This document shows, piece by piece, positions 1 to 8,898 of a stretch of DNA of 26,869 nt. A program made the position numbers and the translations under genes. The notes beneath the pieces were generated by a model that saw nothing but the letters and a program-made list of their open reading frames with translations, was not told the origin of the DNA and did no database searches. The stretch's first letter is position 1, and every line of letters begins with the position of its first letter. Source of the stretch: JBBSUQ01 sp038234235 (lineage in GTDB: Bacteria > Bacteroidota > Bacteroidia > Flavobacteriales_D > Crocinitomicaceae); NCBI GenBank assembly GCA_038234235.1, contig JBBSUQ010000020.1, forward strand, positions 1 through 26,869, given 5' to 3'.

Positions 1-1185
1 AAAGACGGTACTGGTCCCAAGCTTGCCGGAGTTCGTGCCAAATGGGAAGAAGGTGGTGCAAAAGAGGGTTCAATTTACCAATGGGTAAACAACTGGTCCA
101 ATGCTGCAGCTAATGATCCTTATGCGCAATCGGTTTCTACTTGGTCTAAAACTAACATGAATTTCTTTCCTGAATTAAAAAAGGAAGATATTGATGCCAT
201 TTTAGATTGGGTAAATGAACAACCTTTGCCTGGGGCAACAACGAATGAAACAAATAATACTTCTTTGTCTCCCAATGACACAGAAGAAGAAGGTGGAAGC
301 TGGATTTGGATAATTTTAGGTATCACTTTCTTAATTATCATTCTTGCAGTTGGTGGTGTTCGCCGTCAATTGAAAACAGCAAACGGAGAAATTAGAAACG
401 ATAAATTATCTTATGCTGAAGAGTTTAAAGTTTGGGCATGGAAATATAGATTGTATGTCGGTCTTGTTTCATTGGTCTTATTTGTTTCATTAATTGTAAT
501 TGCATTTTTAGGATTGTATGAGATTGGAATTGTAGAAAATTATCAACCATCACAACCAATAGAATTTCCACACGACATTCACGCAGGTAAAAACGGAATT
601 GATTGTAAGTACTGTCATAATTCAGTAACGAAATCAAAAACTGCCGGAATACCTACTGTAAATGTTTGTATGAATTGTCACAAGCAAATCAACGGTAACA
701 CGCCAGAGCAAAAACAAAAAATTGCTTTAATTTATGAAGCTTCTGGCTGGAATCCTGAAGGTGCTGGTGAATACACAGGCAAAACAAAAGAAATTGTTTG
801 GAACAAGGTTCACGTTCTACCTGATCACGTTTATTTCAATCACCAACAACACGTTGTAGTTGGAGCAATAGATTGTAAACAATGTCACGGAGATATGACT
901 ACACGCAAAGAAACTGCGAAAGTTCAGTCAGTTGAAGATCTTAATAAAATTGAAGGAAATGTTGTCTTGACAAAACCAACTCTTACAATGGGATGGTGTA
1001 TCGAGTGCCATGCAGAAAAATCAATTTCTGATGGAAATATTGATACAAAAGGAGGCGGATATTATGAAGAAATTCACAAGCGTCTTTTGAACAATGATCA
1101 AGCCTTGTACCGCGAATATTTAAAGGATGGTAAAGTTACTGTCAAAGAATTGGGTGGTTGGGAATGTGCCAAATGTCATTATTAA
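1..1185 (+). CDS. actA: Alternative complex III subunit ActA, multihaem cytochrome c (5' partial)
   Basis: ActA carries the haem c chain of alternative complex III, which oxidises menaquinol and passes electrons towards cytochrome oxidase on the periplasmic side. The frame is open from base 1, so the start lies outside the window. The first ~70 visible residues look like the C-terminal half of a monohaem cytochrome c (GPKLAGV, then a Met in NMNFFPEL followed by DIDAILDWV). The ATG at 157 is therefore probably the axial-ligand methionine, not a start. Two hydrophobic segments follow (about 298-360 and 451-525). Then come five CXXCH motifs: CKYCH (604), CMNCH (667), CKQCH (874), CIECH (997) and CAKCH (1165). 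Five haem motifs behind a membrane anchor is the ActA pattern; the fused monohaem domain fits Bacteroidota versions. actB starts 43 nt downstream. Confidence 0.93.
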   Translation, partial: KDGTGPKLAGVRAKWEEGGAKEGSIYQWVNNWSNAAANDPYAQSVSTWSKTNMNFFPELKKEDIDAILDWVNEQPLPGATTNETNNTSLSPNDTEEEGGSWIWIILGITFLIIILAVGGVRRQLKTANGEIRNDKLSYAEEFKVWAWKYRLYVGLVSLVLFVSLIVIAFLGLYEIGIVENYQPSQPIEFPHDIHAGKNGIDCKYCHNSVTKSKTAGIPTVNVCMNCHKQINGNTPEQKQKIALIYEASGWNPEGAGEYTGKTKEIVWNKVHVLPDHVYFNHQQHVVVGAIDCKQCHGDMTTRKETAKVQSVEDLNKIEGNVVLTKPTLTMGWCIECHAEKSISDGNIDTKGGGYYEEIHKRLLNNDQALYREYLKDGKVTVKELGGWECAKCHY

Positions 1186-1228
1186 GATGCCATTATTAAT
1201 AATTTTCGAAAAGAAGTCGATATAAGAT

Positions 1229-4200
1229 ATGGGAACGACAAAAAAATATTGGAAAGGAATTGAAGAGTTACAACAAACTCCTGAATTTCTAAAAAATAAA
1301 GACCAAGAGTTTCCTCAACAAATGAACGTTGAAGAATTTTTGGCCGATGAAAACTTAAAAGAAAGTTCAACTCCCCGAAGAGATTTTCTTAAATTTTTAG
1401 GTTTCAGTGTTGCAGCAGCAACTGTTGCAGCTTGTGAAGCGCCTGTTACTAAAGCAATTCCTTATGTAAACAAGCCAGAAAACGTTACTCCGGGTATGCC
1501 AACTTGGTACGCTTCTACTTTTTACGATGGTAATTCTTACGCAAACATTCTCGTAAAAACCCGTGAAGGTCGACCTATTTATATCAAAGGAAATAAAGAT
1601 TTTGGTATTTCGGGAGGTGCAACAAATCCACAAATTATTGCTTCAGTTTTAGGACTTTATGAAGGTTCAAGATTGAAAAATCCAATGATCAAAGGCAATG
1701 AAAGCAAATGGTCTGAGGTAGATACACAAATTAAAAGTGCAATGTCAGCTGCAGGTTCCAATGTAACTTTGGTTTCTTCAACAATCATTTCACCTTCTAT
1801 AATGTCTGCAATTAGTGAATTCGCAACTGCAGCAGGAAAAACATTTAAACACATTCAATACGATGCCATTTCTTATGCAGGTATGCGTATGGCAAATCAA
1901 GCATCTTTCGGTAAAGCAGTTATTCCATCTTACGATTTTTCAAAAGCAAAAACAATTGTAAGTATCGGTTGTGATTTCTTGAACGGATGGTTGTTCTCAA
2001 CTTCTAATCAAGCACAATACGCTAAAACTAGAAAACCAGATGGAGATTGGATGTCTAAACATTTCCAGTTTGAATCAATGATGAGCATCACAGGATCTAA
2101 TGCAGATTACCGTGGAGCAATCAAACCTTCAGAGCAGGCAAATGTTTTAGCTTACCTTATCAGTAAAATGGGTGGTTCTGTTTCTGGTGTTGAAAATAAG
2201 TTGAGCAAAGAAAATCAGGTTATAGCCGACAAAGCTGCTAAAGAATTGAGTGCCAATAAAGGTGCTGCATTAGTAGTTGCTGGCTCTAATAATAAAGCAA
2301 TTCAAATTTTAACGAATAAATTAAATTCAATGATTGGTGCGTATGGTTCAACCATCGACTTGTCAAATGAATTAAATATGTTTCAATCTCAGGATACCGA
2401 CATGATTACATTTGTGAACAGTGTTATTGGTGGTTCATACAATGGAACGGTAATGTTCTTGAATTCTAATCCTGTTTATACTTTGCCAAATGGTCAAAAA
2501 TTCGGTGAAGCATTAAATAAAATGAACGCTACAGTATCTTTCGCTTCTCATTCAGATGAAACGGCGTCTAGATGTAAGTTTATTTGTCCAGATCACCATG
2601 CACTTGAAGCTTGGATGGACATGCAACCGACAACAAAGAGTTATTCTATTGCACAACCTACAATTCGACCTTTGTTCAACACGGCTTCTTGTATTGAAAC
2701 TTTCTTAGTTTGGGCAGGTAAAGCACAAAGAGGTGGAAAAGAATCAAGAGTAGCTTACGAATACATGCAAGGCAATTGGAAACAATATGGTTTCGCAATG
2801 CAAAATAAATACGCAGATTTCGAAACTTATTGGAACATGGCAGTTCACAACGGTACAGATGATACCGAAATGATGCCAATGGCTCAACAACGTATGGCTC
2901 CAAATATGGATCGTACTTCTCCAATGCCGCCAGTTGACGCAGCTACACCAATGCCTGCGCAGATGTCTACAATGGCAACGGCATCTAATAATTTTAATGA
3001 CGCATCACTTTCTTCACTTTCTGGTCAGTTACCAAAAGGAGGAAAAACAGAAATTATATTATATCAAAAAGCAGGTTTAGGTAACGGTGGTCATGCAAAC
3101 AATCCTTGGTTGCAAGAATTACCAGATCCAATGACAAAGGTTACATGGGACAATTACATTACCATGAATCCTAAGGAAATGACAGAGAAAGGTTATAAAA
3201 TTACTTATGACCAAGAAAGCGGACTTTCGTTAGCGACTATTAAAGCCAATGGTGTTTCTTATACTTTGCCAGTTTATCCTTTACCAGGTCAAGCACTGGG
3301 AACAGTAGGTTTGGCTTTAGGTTATGGTCGTGGTGGAAATGGTGAAATGATTGGAACTGCTGCTTATCAAACCAAAGAGTATGGTGGGCATGTAATGAAT
3401 GACAATGGACATCCGAAACCAATTGGTGAAAATGCATTTAGATTATTGACTGTTCAAAACGGAACAATGTCTTATGATACAATGGGAACTGTTGAAGATG
3501 CTGGAGGAACTTATTTAATTGCAGCTACTCAAATTCACCATACTGTTATGGCGCGTCACTCTATCGTTAGAGAAACAACCCTAGATATTTACAAGAAAGA
3601 AGATAGAGAAGCATATAATCCAAAATACAAACTTGGTAAATTAGACGAGCATGGTAACCATGTGGAAGCTGATTTAGAAGAGTTTGATTTATGGGATGCA
3701 CATCCAGTAAAACACGTAGGTCACAGATGGGGAATGTCCATTGATTTATCTTCATGTTTTGGTTGTGGAGCTTGTATGGTAGCTTGTCAGGCAGAAAACA
3801 ATGTTCCTGTAGTAGGAAAAGATGAAGTTCGCAGAGGTCGTGAGATGCACTGGATCAGAATCGATAGATATTTTTCTTCTGATGTTGAAGCAACAATTGG
3901 TACAAGAACTGAAGATTTTGGGTTTGATGAAGCAGAACATGCGTCTCTAAATCCTAAGGTTATTCACATGCCAATGATGTGTCACCACTGTAACCACGCT
4001 CCTTGTGAGACTGTGTGTCCGGTGGCTGCAACAACGCATAGCAATGAAGGTTTAAATCAAATGACTTACAACCGTTGTATTGGTACAAGATATTGTGCAA
4101 ACAACTGTCCTTACAAGGTTAGAAGATTCAATTGGTTTAACTACCCATCATATAAGAAATTCACAGAAGTAAATCCAGCACAAGACGATTTAGGAAGAAT

Positions 4201-4597
4201 GGTTTTAAACCCTGATGTCACAGTAAGAACTCGTGGTGTTATGGAAAAATGTTCTTTCTGTGTACAAAGAATCCAAGCAGGTAAATTGGAAGCAAAAGTT
4301 GAAGCAAGACCAGTAATGGACGGAGATATTTCTCCAGCTTGTGCAGATGCTTGTCCGAATGACGCAATTATTTTTGGAGACTGGAACGATGAGAAATCAA
4401 TGATTAGATCAAGTTCAGAAGAAAAGCGAGCATACCAAGCATTAGAGGAAGTAGGTGTTCAACCAAACCTTTGGTACAAAGTAAAAGTTCGCAACGAAGA
4501 CAATGATTTGTTGGCTAACATACAGCATGAAGAAGCAGTTAAAAGCCAAAAGCGCGAAGCGCATGGCGAAGGGAAAGAAAATAAAAAACATCATTAA
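1229..4597 (+). CDS. actB: Alternative complex III subunit ActB (molybdopterin-oxidoreductase-like fused to Fe-S protein)
   Basis: ActB is the large periplasmic iron-sulfur subunit of alternative complex III, 1122 aa here. The N-terminus is an extended Tat region: about 49 residues precede the twin arginines of RRDFLKFLGF (residues 50-51), as in the extended-Tat MoCo/4Fe-4S family. The hydrophobic run ends in VAAC (Cys69), a possible lipobox. Residues ~75-800 resemble a molybdopterin oxidoreductase; ActB members are known to lack the molybdenum cofactor. The C-terminal third is ferredoxin-like, with clusters at CFGCGACMVAC (~843), CHHCNHAPCETVC (~918), CIGTRYCANNC (~950), CSFC (~1008) and CADAC (~1038), consistent with several 4Fe-4S/3Fe-4S centres. 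Odd: a Met/Pro-rich stretch at ~547-590, and a Lys/Glu/His-rich tail. actC starts 23 nt downstream. Confidence 0.95.
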   Translation: MGTTKKYWKGIEELQQTPEFLKNKDQEFPQQMNVEEFLADENLKESSTPRRDFLKFLGFSVAAATVAACEAPVTKAIPYVNKPENVTPGMPTWYASTFYDGNSYANILVKTREGRPIYIKGNKDFGISGGATNPQIIASVLGLYEGSRLKNPMIKGNESKWSEVDTQIKSAMSAAGSNVTLVSSTIISPSIMSAISEFATAAGKTFKHIQYDAISYAGMRMANQASFGKAVIPSYDFSKAKTIVSIGCDFLNGWLFSTSNQAQYAKTRKPDGDWMSKHFQFESMMSITGSNADYRGAIKPSEQANVLAYLISKMGGSVSGVENKLSKENQVIADKAAKELSANKGAALVVAGSNNKAIQILTNKLNSMIGAYGSTIDLSNELNMFQSQDTDMITFVNSVIGGSYNGTVMFLNSNPVYTLPNGQKFGEALNKMNATVSFASHSDETASRCKFICPDHHALEAWMDMQPTTKSYSIAQPTIRPLFNTASCIETFLVWAGKAQRGGKESRVAYEYMQGNWKQYGFAMQNKYADFETYWNMAVHNGTDDTEMMPMAQQRMAPNMDRTSPMPPVDAATPMPAQMSTMATASNNFNDASLSSLSGQLPKGGKTEIILYQKAGLGNGGHANNPWLQELPDPMTKVTWDNYITMNPKEMTEKGYKITYDQESGLSLATIKANGVSYTLPVYPLPGQALGTVGLALGYGRGGNGEMIGTAAYQTKEYGGHVMNDNGHPKPIGENAFRLLTVQNGTMSYDTMGTVEDAGGTYLIAATQIHHTVMARHSIVRETTLDIYKKEDREAYNPKYKLGKLDEHGNHVEADLEEFDLWDAHPVKHVGHRWGMSIDLSSCFGCGACMVACQAENNVPVVGKDEVRRGREMHWIRIDRYFSSDVEATIGTRTEDFGFDEAEHASLNPKVIHMPMMCHHCNHAPCETVCPVAATTHSNEGLNQMTYNRCIGTRYCANNCPYKVRRFNWFNYPSYKKFTEVNPAQDDLGRMVLNPDVTVRTRGVMEKCSFCVQRIQAGKLEAKVEARPVMDGDISPACADACPNDAIIFGDWNDEKSMIRSSSEEKRAYQALEEVGVQPNLWYKVKVRNEDNDLLANIQHEEAVKSQKREAHGEGKENKKHH

Positions 4598-4620
4598 CAA
4601 AAGAATAAAAACCGGTTGTA

Positions 4621-6345
4621 ATGCATAAAGAAGCAGCAATTAGAGAGCCTCTCATATTAGGTCACAAAACCTACCATGACATCACGGAAGATGTTTGTAG
4701 ACCAATAGAGGACAAAGCTCCAAGAATGTGGTATATCTTATTTGGTATAGCATTAATAATTGGTCTATACGGCGTAGGTTGTATTTTGTATCTCCTTGGC
4801 ACCGGTGTTGGTGTTTGGGGATTAAATAAAACCATAGGCTGGGCTTGGGATATTACCAACTTCGTATGGTGGGTAGGTATCGGGCACGCAGGAACTTTAA
4901 TTTCAGCAGTACTATTGTTGTTCCGTCAGAAATGGCGAATGGCAATTAACCGATCTGCTGAGGCCATGACAATCTTTGCTGTATTTATGGCAGGTTTGTT
5001 TCCTTTAATTCACATGGGTAGATTATGGTTGGGTTATTTCGTAATGCCTTTACCAAATCAATTTGGATCTTTATGGGTGAATTTTAACTCACCTTTGCTT
5101 TGGGATGTATTTGCAATTTCAACGTATTTATCAGTTTCATTAGTGTTTTGGTATATTGGTTTAATTCCAGATTTCGCAACAATCCGCGATAGAGCAAAAA
5201 GACCAATACCAAAAAGAATGTATACTATTTTGTCATTTGGTTGGTCAGGTAGAGCGAAACATTGGAATCGTTTTGAGTTAGTGTCATTGGTATTAGCAGG
5301 TTTGGCTACTCCTTTGGTATTCTCTGTTCACTCTATTGTATCATTTGACTTTGCTACTTCGGTTATACCTGGTTGGCATACCACAATTTTTCCACCTTAT
5401 TTTGTCGCCGGTGCGGTATTCTCAGGATTCGCCATGGTGCAAACGCTCATGTTAATTATGCGAAAGGCCATGGGTCTGGAAGCCTACATCCATACCAAAC
5501 ACGTGGAATACATGAATATTGTAATCATGGTAACGGGTTCCATTGTAGGTACGGCATACATCACAGAGTTATTTATTTCCTGGTATTCAGGGGTAGAATA
5601 TGAATCTTATGCTTTTATAAACAGAGCAACAGGACCATATTGGTGGGCATATTGGTCAATGATGACTTGTAATGTTGTTTCTCCGCAATTAATGTGGTTC
5701 AGACCATTGAGAAGAAGTTTGTTGTTTACATTTATTATTTCGATTGTAGTAAATATAGGAATGTGGTTTGAGCGTTATGTAATTATCGTTACTTCCCTTC
5801 ACCGTGATTATTTACCATCATCTTGGAGTATGCATTTTCCAACACACATTGATTTAGGTGTATATATTGGAACCATCGGATTATTCTTCGTGTTCTTCCT
5901 ATTGTTTGCAAGATTCTTCCCTGTTTTAGCTTTAAATGAGGTGAAATCGATTTTGAAAACTTCAGGTGAATCTTATAAAAATTTGCCAGATCATCATGAA
6001 GATGCACACGACCATGTTGAATCTTATGAGGCGGTAATTGAAACTCCAGAAGAAACAACAATTATTCAAGAATCTACTTTAGTTGAAGGTACGGCAGCAC
6101 ATCTAATGGAAAAATTAGGACCATCAGAAGGAATGCTTGATGACCTTACTAAAATTGATGGTATTGACGAAAATGTACAAACTGCTCTAAACAAAGTAGA
6201 TATTTATACATACAAACAATTAGGCAAACTTGAATTAGAGGATCATGAAGCTCTAGCAGTTTTGGCTGGTTTGGATATTAGTACTGTAGAAAAAGCTGAT
6301 TGGGGCATTCAAGCAAGAGAATTAATGAACGATAATAATCAATAA
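4621..6345 (+). CDS. actC: Alternative complex III subunit ActC (NrfD-like membrane subunit) with extra C-terminal domain
   Basis: ActC is an NrfD/PsrC-like integral membrane subunit that contributes the quinol site of alternative complex III. It is 574 aa. Residues ~35-445 contain about ten hydrophobic helices. An N-terminal leader (EPLILGHKTYHDITEDV) is typical of the family. From ~460 the chain becomes soluble: a His/Asp/Glu-rich linker (HHEDAHDHVESYEA), then residues ~503-570, which read like a helix-hairpin-helix domain (DDLTKIDGIDENVQTALNKV, then a YTYKQLGKL segment). As I recall the family, ordinary ActC ends near the last helix, so this looks like a fusion. The ATG follows actB by 23 nt, and the stop lies one base before actD, so translation is probably coupled. 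Confidence 0.93.
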   Translation: MHKEAAIREPLILGHKTYHDITEDVCRPIEDKAPRMWYILFGIALIIGLYGVGCILYLLGTGVGVWGLNKTIGWAWDITNFVWWVGIGHAGTLISAVLLLFRQKWRMAINRSAEAMTIFAVFMAGLFPLIHMGRLWLGYFVMPLPNQFGSLWVNFNSPLLWDVFAISTYLSVSLVFWYIGLIPDFATIRDRAKRPIPKRMYTILSFGWSGRAKHWNRFELVSLVLAGLATPLVFSVHSIVSFDFATSVIPGWHTTIFPPYFVAGAVFSGFAMVQTLMLIMRKAMGLEAYIHTKHVEYMNIVIMVTGSIVGTAYITELFISWYSGVEYESYAFINRATGPYWWAYWSMMTCNVVSPQLMWFRPLRRSLLFTFIISIVVNIGMWFERYVIIVTSLHRDYLPSSWSMHFPTHIDLGVYIGTIGLFFVFFLLFARFFPVLALNEVKSILKTSGESYKNLPDHHEDAHDHVESYEAVIETPEETTIIQESTLVEGTAAHLMEKLGPSEGMLDDLTKIDGIDENVQTALNKVDIYTYKQLGKLELEDHEALAVLAGLDISTVEKADWGIQARELMNDNNQ

Positions 6346-6346
6346 C

Positions 6347-6883
6347 ATGGCAGATAAAGTAATATATGCAATGTATGATGACGACCACGTGCTGAAAGAC
6401 GGTGCGAAAATATTGGTTGCAAAAGGTGTGAAGGTTTCAGAAGTATTTTCTCCCTTTCCTATACATGGTATTGATCCAATCATTGGGATCAAAAATACAA
6501 GATTGGGAATCATGGCATTTATCTATGGATTGATTGGTCTTACAGCTGCAACCCTTGGTATGAAGTTTTTTATGGTTGACGATTGGGCGATGAATATCGG
6601 TGGTAAACCAAACTTTACATATTTAGATAATATTTTGGCTTTCATTCCAATTACATTTGAGTTTACTGTTTTATGTGCTGCCCATGGTATGGCGATTACT
6701 TATTTCTTAAGAAATAAAACATTACCGGGTATGCCGGCTCAAAATCCTGATCCAAGAACAACTGATGATCGTTTCGTAATAGAATTGAGACTTTCTGAAA
6801 ATCTTGCACACAGTGAAGAAGATCTTTTAGCACTCCTTAATAAAACTGGAGTTGTTGAAATAGATCAGAAAAATATTGATTGA
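6347..6883 (+). CDS. actD: Alternative complex III subunit ActD (DUF3341 membrane protein)
   Basis: ActD is a small two-helix membrane subunit of alternative complex III (DUF3341 family), 178 aa. Visible features are an N-terminal soluble part (MADKVIYAMYDDDHVLKDGA, then VSEVFSPFPIHGID), which matches the family's opening. Two membrane segments follow, at about residues 54-76 and 96-121. The C-terminal soluble tail contains DPRTTDDRFVIEL. It has no metal- or haem-binding motif; its known role is structural, next to ActC. The gene starts one base after the actC stop, and its own stop is 31 nt before the chosen actE start. Confidence 0.92.
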   Translation: MADKVIYAMYDDDHVLKDGAKILVAKGVKVSEVFSPFPIHGIDPIIGIKNTRLGIMAFIYGLIGLTAATLGMKFFMVDDWAMNIGGKPNFTYLDNILAFIPITFEFTVLCAAHGMAITYFLRNKTLPGMPAQNPDPRTTDDRFVIELRLSENLAHSEEDLLALLNKTGVVEIDQKNID

Positions 6884-6914
6884 TAATAAGTCTGACAAGC
6901 AAAGAAAAAGACAG

Positions 6915-7652
6915 ATGAAAAGAAGTTATAAGGTATTAACAAAAATCGCAATGGCAAGTGTATCATTTTTGATACTACAAAGTTGTGTTGCTGATCCAGA
7001 TAGTTCTGGCCTGGAATACATGCCTGATATGTATCGTTCGCCAGCTATTGAACCATATGTAGATTATGCAGAGGTAAAAGGAAAAGAAAATTTGGATCGT
7101 AAAATGCAATTATCTGCAAAAGTTCCACCTTTTGGAACTATTCCATATTATGGTAACGATACAGCAATGGTTAAGTACATGATGCCATACAATCAATTAC
7201 CTTATATGGCATTTAAGTCTACTCATGGGTTGGTGAATATGAATTATTCCATGACAGATAATTATGAATCACTTAAGACTTCAAATTCACTGATGTTGAC
7301 TTCAGATAATTCGGAAATGATTTTTGATAGTGGTAAAAAATTATATGCTTCGATGTGTGCGCATTGTCATGGCGAAAAAGGAGACGGACAAGGACCAATG
7401 GTTTTAAGTGGTGCATACACAGGTGTTCCAGATTATAAAACAAAAATGGATCTATCTGATGGTCAAATATTTTATACAATTTACTACGGTAAAGGTATGA
7501 TGGGTGCTCATGGATCTTTGTTGAATAAAAAAGAAATTTGGACCTTGGTTCACCATGTTAGAAAATTGCAAAATGGTGATTACGGAAATGTTGGAGCTGA
7601 TGGTAAAATAACCGGAATGATGGCTCCAGTTGCAACAGATAGTTTACCATAA
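6915..7652 (+). CDS. actE: Alternative complex III subunit ActE, monohaem cytochrome c lipoprotein
   Basis: ActE is a membrane-anchored monohaem cytochrome c of alternative complex III. I chose the ATG at 6915 (245 aa) over an upstream in-frame TTG at 6876 that overlaps actD, because the ATG directly precedes a lipoprotein signal: MKRSYKV, a hydrophobic core, then the lipobox LQSC with Cys24. The longer form would put 13 hydrophilic residues in front. One haem motif, CAHCH, lies at residues 148-152 and is followed by GEKGDGQGP. A candidate axial Met lies in GKGMMGAHGS. The protein probably sits on the periplasmic face beside ActB and relays electrons to the oxidase. The tail ends in a short Met/Ala/Pro segment. 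actF starts 24 nt downstream. Confidence 0.92.
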   Translation: MKRSYKVLTKIAMASVSFLILQSCVADPDSSGLEYMPDMYRSPAIEPYVDYAEVKGKENLDRKMQLSAKVPPFGTIPYYGNDTAMVKYMMPYNQLPYMAFKSTHGLVNMNYSMTDNYESLKTSNSLMLTSDNSEMIFDSGKKLYASMCAHCHGEKGDGQGPMVLSGAYTGVPDYKTKMDLSDGQIFYTIYYGKGMMGAHGSLLNKKEIWTLVHHVRKLQNGDYGNVGADGKITGMMAPVATDSLP

Positions 7653-7676
7653 TTAATAGTAAAATAGTTTTTAAAG

Positions 7677-8864
7677 ATGGAATTTAAAATTACAGATAAA
7701 GCCAAAAAATTCACATTAATCTTGATGGTGATAGGTTTGTTATCTACTATAATTGGTGTGATTTGTGCCGCAGGTCAAGACCACTTCGAGAAAAGATTGT
7801 TGTCCGGAATATTAATAAATGGATATTTTTACTTTACAATAGGATTGGGAGCATTATTTTTCCTCGCTTTGCAATATGCAACAGAAACTGGTTGGTATGC
7901 ATCTATTAAAAGAGTTATTGAAGCAGTTGCTGGTTGGATGCCTTACGGTATGGCGATTTTAGGATTGGCTTTATTGGTAATTACATTCATGGATGGCGCT
8001 CATATTTATATTTGGATGGACAAAGATGTATTGGCAACAGATGAATTGGTGCAAAAGAAATCAGCGTATTTAAATCCAATTTTCTTTTGGATTAGAACAA
8101 TTGTCTATTTTGCAACTTACCTTATTTTCTGGAGAGGATTTAGAAGAAGATCATTGGAAGAAGATAAAGTTGGTGGGACAGTAATTCACTTTCAAAATTA
8201 TAGAAAAGGTGCTGTCTTTTTAGTATTCTTTGCAGTATTTAGTTCTACATCTTCTTGGGATTGGTTAATGTCTATCGATGTACATTGGTTCTCTACATTA
8301 TTCGGTTGGTATAACTTCGCTGGTATGTGGGTTTCCACAATGGTTGTATTGGTAATGACAACAATGTATTTGAAAAGACAAGGTTATTTGCCAATGGTAA
8401 ACGACAGTCATATTCATGATTTAGGAAAATGGACATTTGCTACATCATTTTTGTGGTCTTATTTATTCTTCTCTCAGTTTATGTTGATTTGGTATGCTAA
8501 CATTCCTGAAGAAACTACTTACTATATTGAAAGAATAAAAGACTTTAAGTTTATGTACTTTTTCATGTTCTTAATTAATTTTGCATTCCCAATGTTGATT
8601 TTAATGTCTAGAGATGCTAAAAGAAATTATGGTATTCTTAGCTTTGTAGGAATTGTGATATTAATTGGTCATTGGTTAGATGTTTACATAATGGTATCAG
8701 GAGGGGCTAGTGGACCAGCAGCGAAACTTGGATTCCTTGAGATCGGAATGGCAGTTTTAATTTTAGGTTTTTGTATACGTACAATCCTTAATAATCTCAG
8801 CAAAGCACCGCTGACGCCAGTACATCACCCGTTTTTAGATGAAAGTATTCATCACGAGATTTAA
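7677..8864 (+). CDS. actF: Alternative complex III subunit ActF (NrfD-like membrane subunit)
   Basis: ActF is the second NrfD-like integral membrane subunit of alternative complex III, paralogous to ActC, 395 aa. About ten hydrophobic helices can be counted, starting at FTLILMVIGLLSTIIGV (residues ~12-30). Conserved-looking features include MDGAHIYIWMD, STSSWDWLMSID and FGWYNFAGMW in the central helices; the Trp-Asp-Trp and His-Trp stretches resemble the quinone-facing region of the family. It has no extra C-terminal domain, unlike ActC here. It is followed after 34 nt by the cytochrome oxidase subunit II gene, an order that places complex III and the oxidase in one transcription unit. No terminator is visible between them. 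Confidence 0.93.
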   Translation: MEFKITDKAKKFTLILMVIGLLSTIIGVICAAGQDHFEKRLLSGILINGYFYFTIGLGALFFLALQYATETGWYASIKRVIEAVAGWMPYGMAILGLALLVITFMDGAHIYIWMDKDVLATDELVQKKSAYLNPIFFWIRTIVYFATYLIFWRGFRRRSLEEDKVGGTVIHFQNYRKGAVFLVFFAVFSSTSSWDWLMSIDVHWFSTLFGWYNFAGMWVSTMVVLVMTTMYLKRQGYLPMVNDSHIHDLGKWTFATSFLWSYLFFSQFMLIWYANIPEETTYYIERIKDFKFMYFFMFLINFAFPMLILMSRDAKRNYGILSFVGIVILIGHWLDVYIMVSGGASGPAAKLGFLEIGMAVLILGFCIRTILNNLSKAPLTPVHHPFLDESIHHEI

Positions 8865-8898
8865 TAATTATAGTAAACAACTATTAAAGAAATAAATA

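Noticed and set aside
5373..5603. A 76-codon plus-strand frame inside actC
   Set aside because: It overlaps the membrane core of actC in another frame and has no recognisable domain; it is a shadow.
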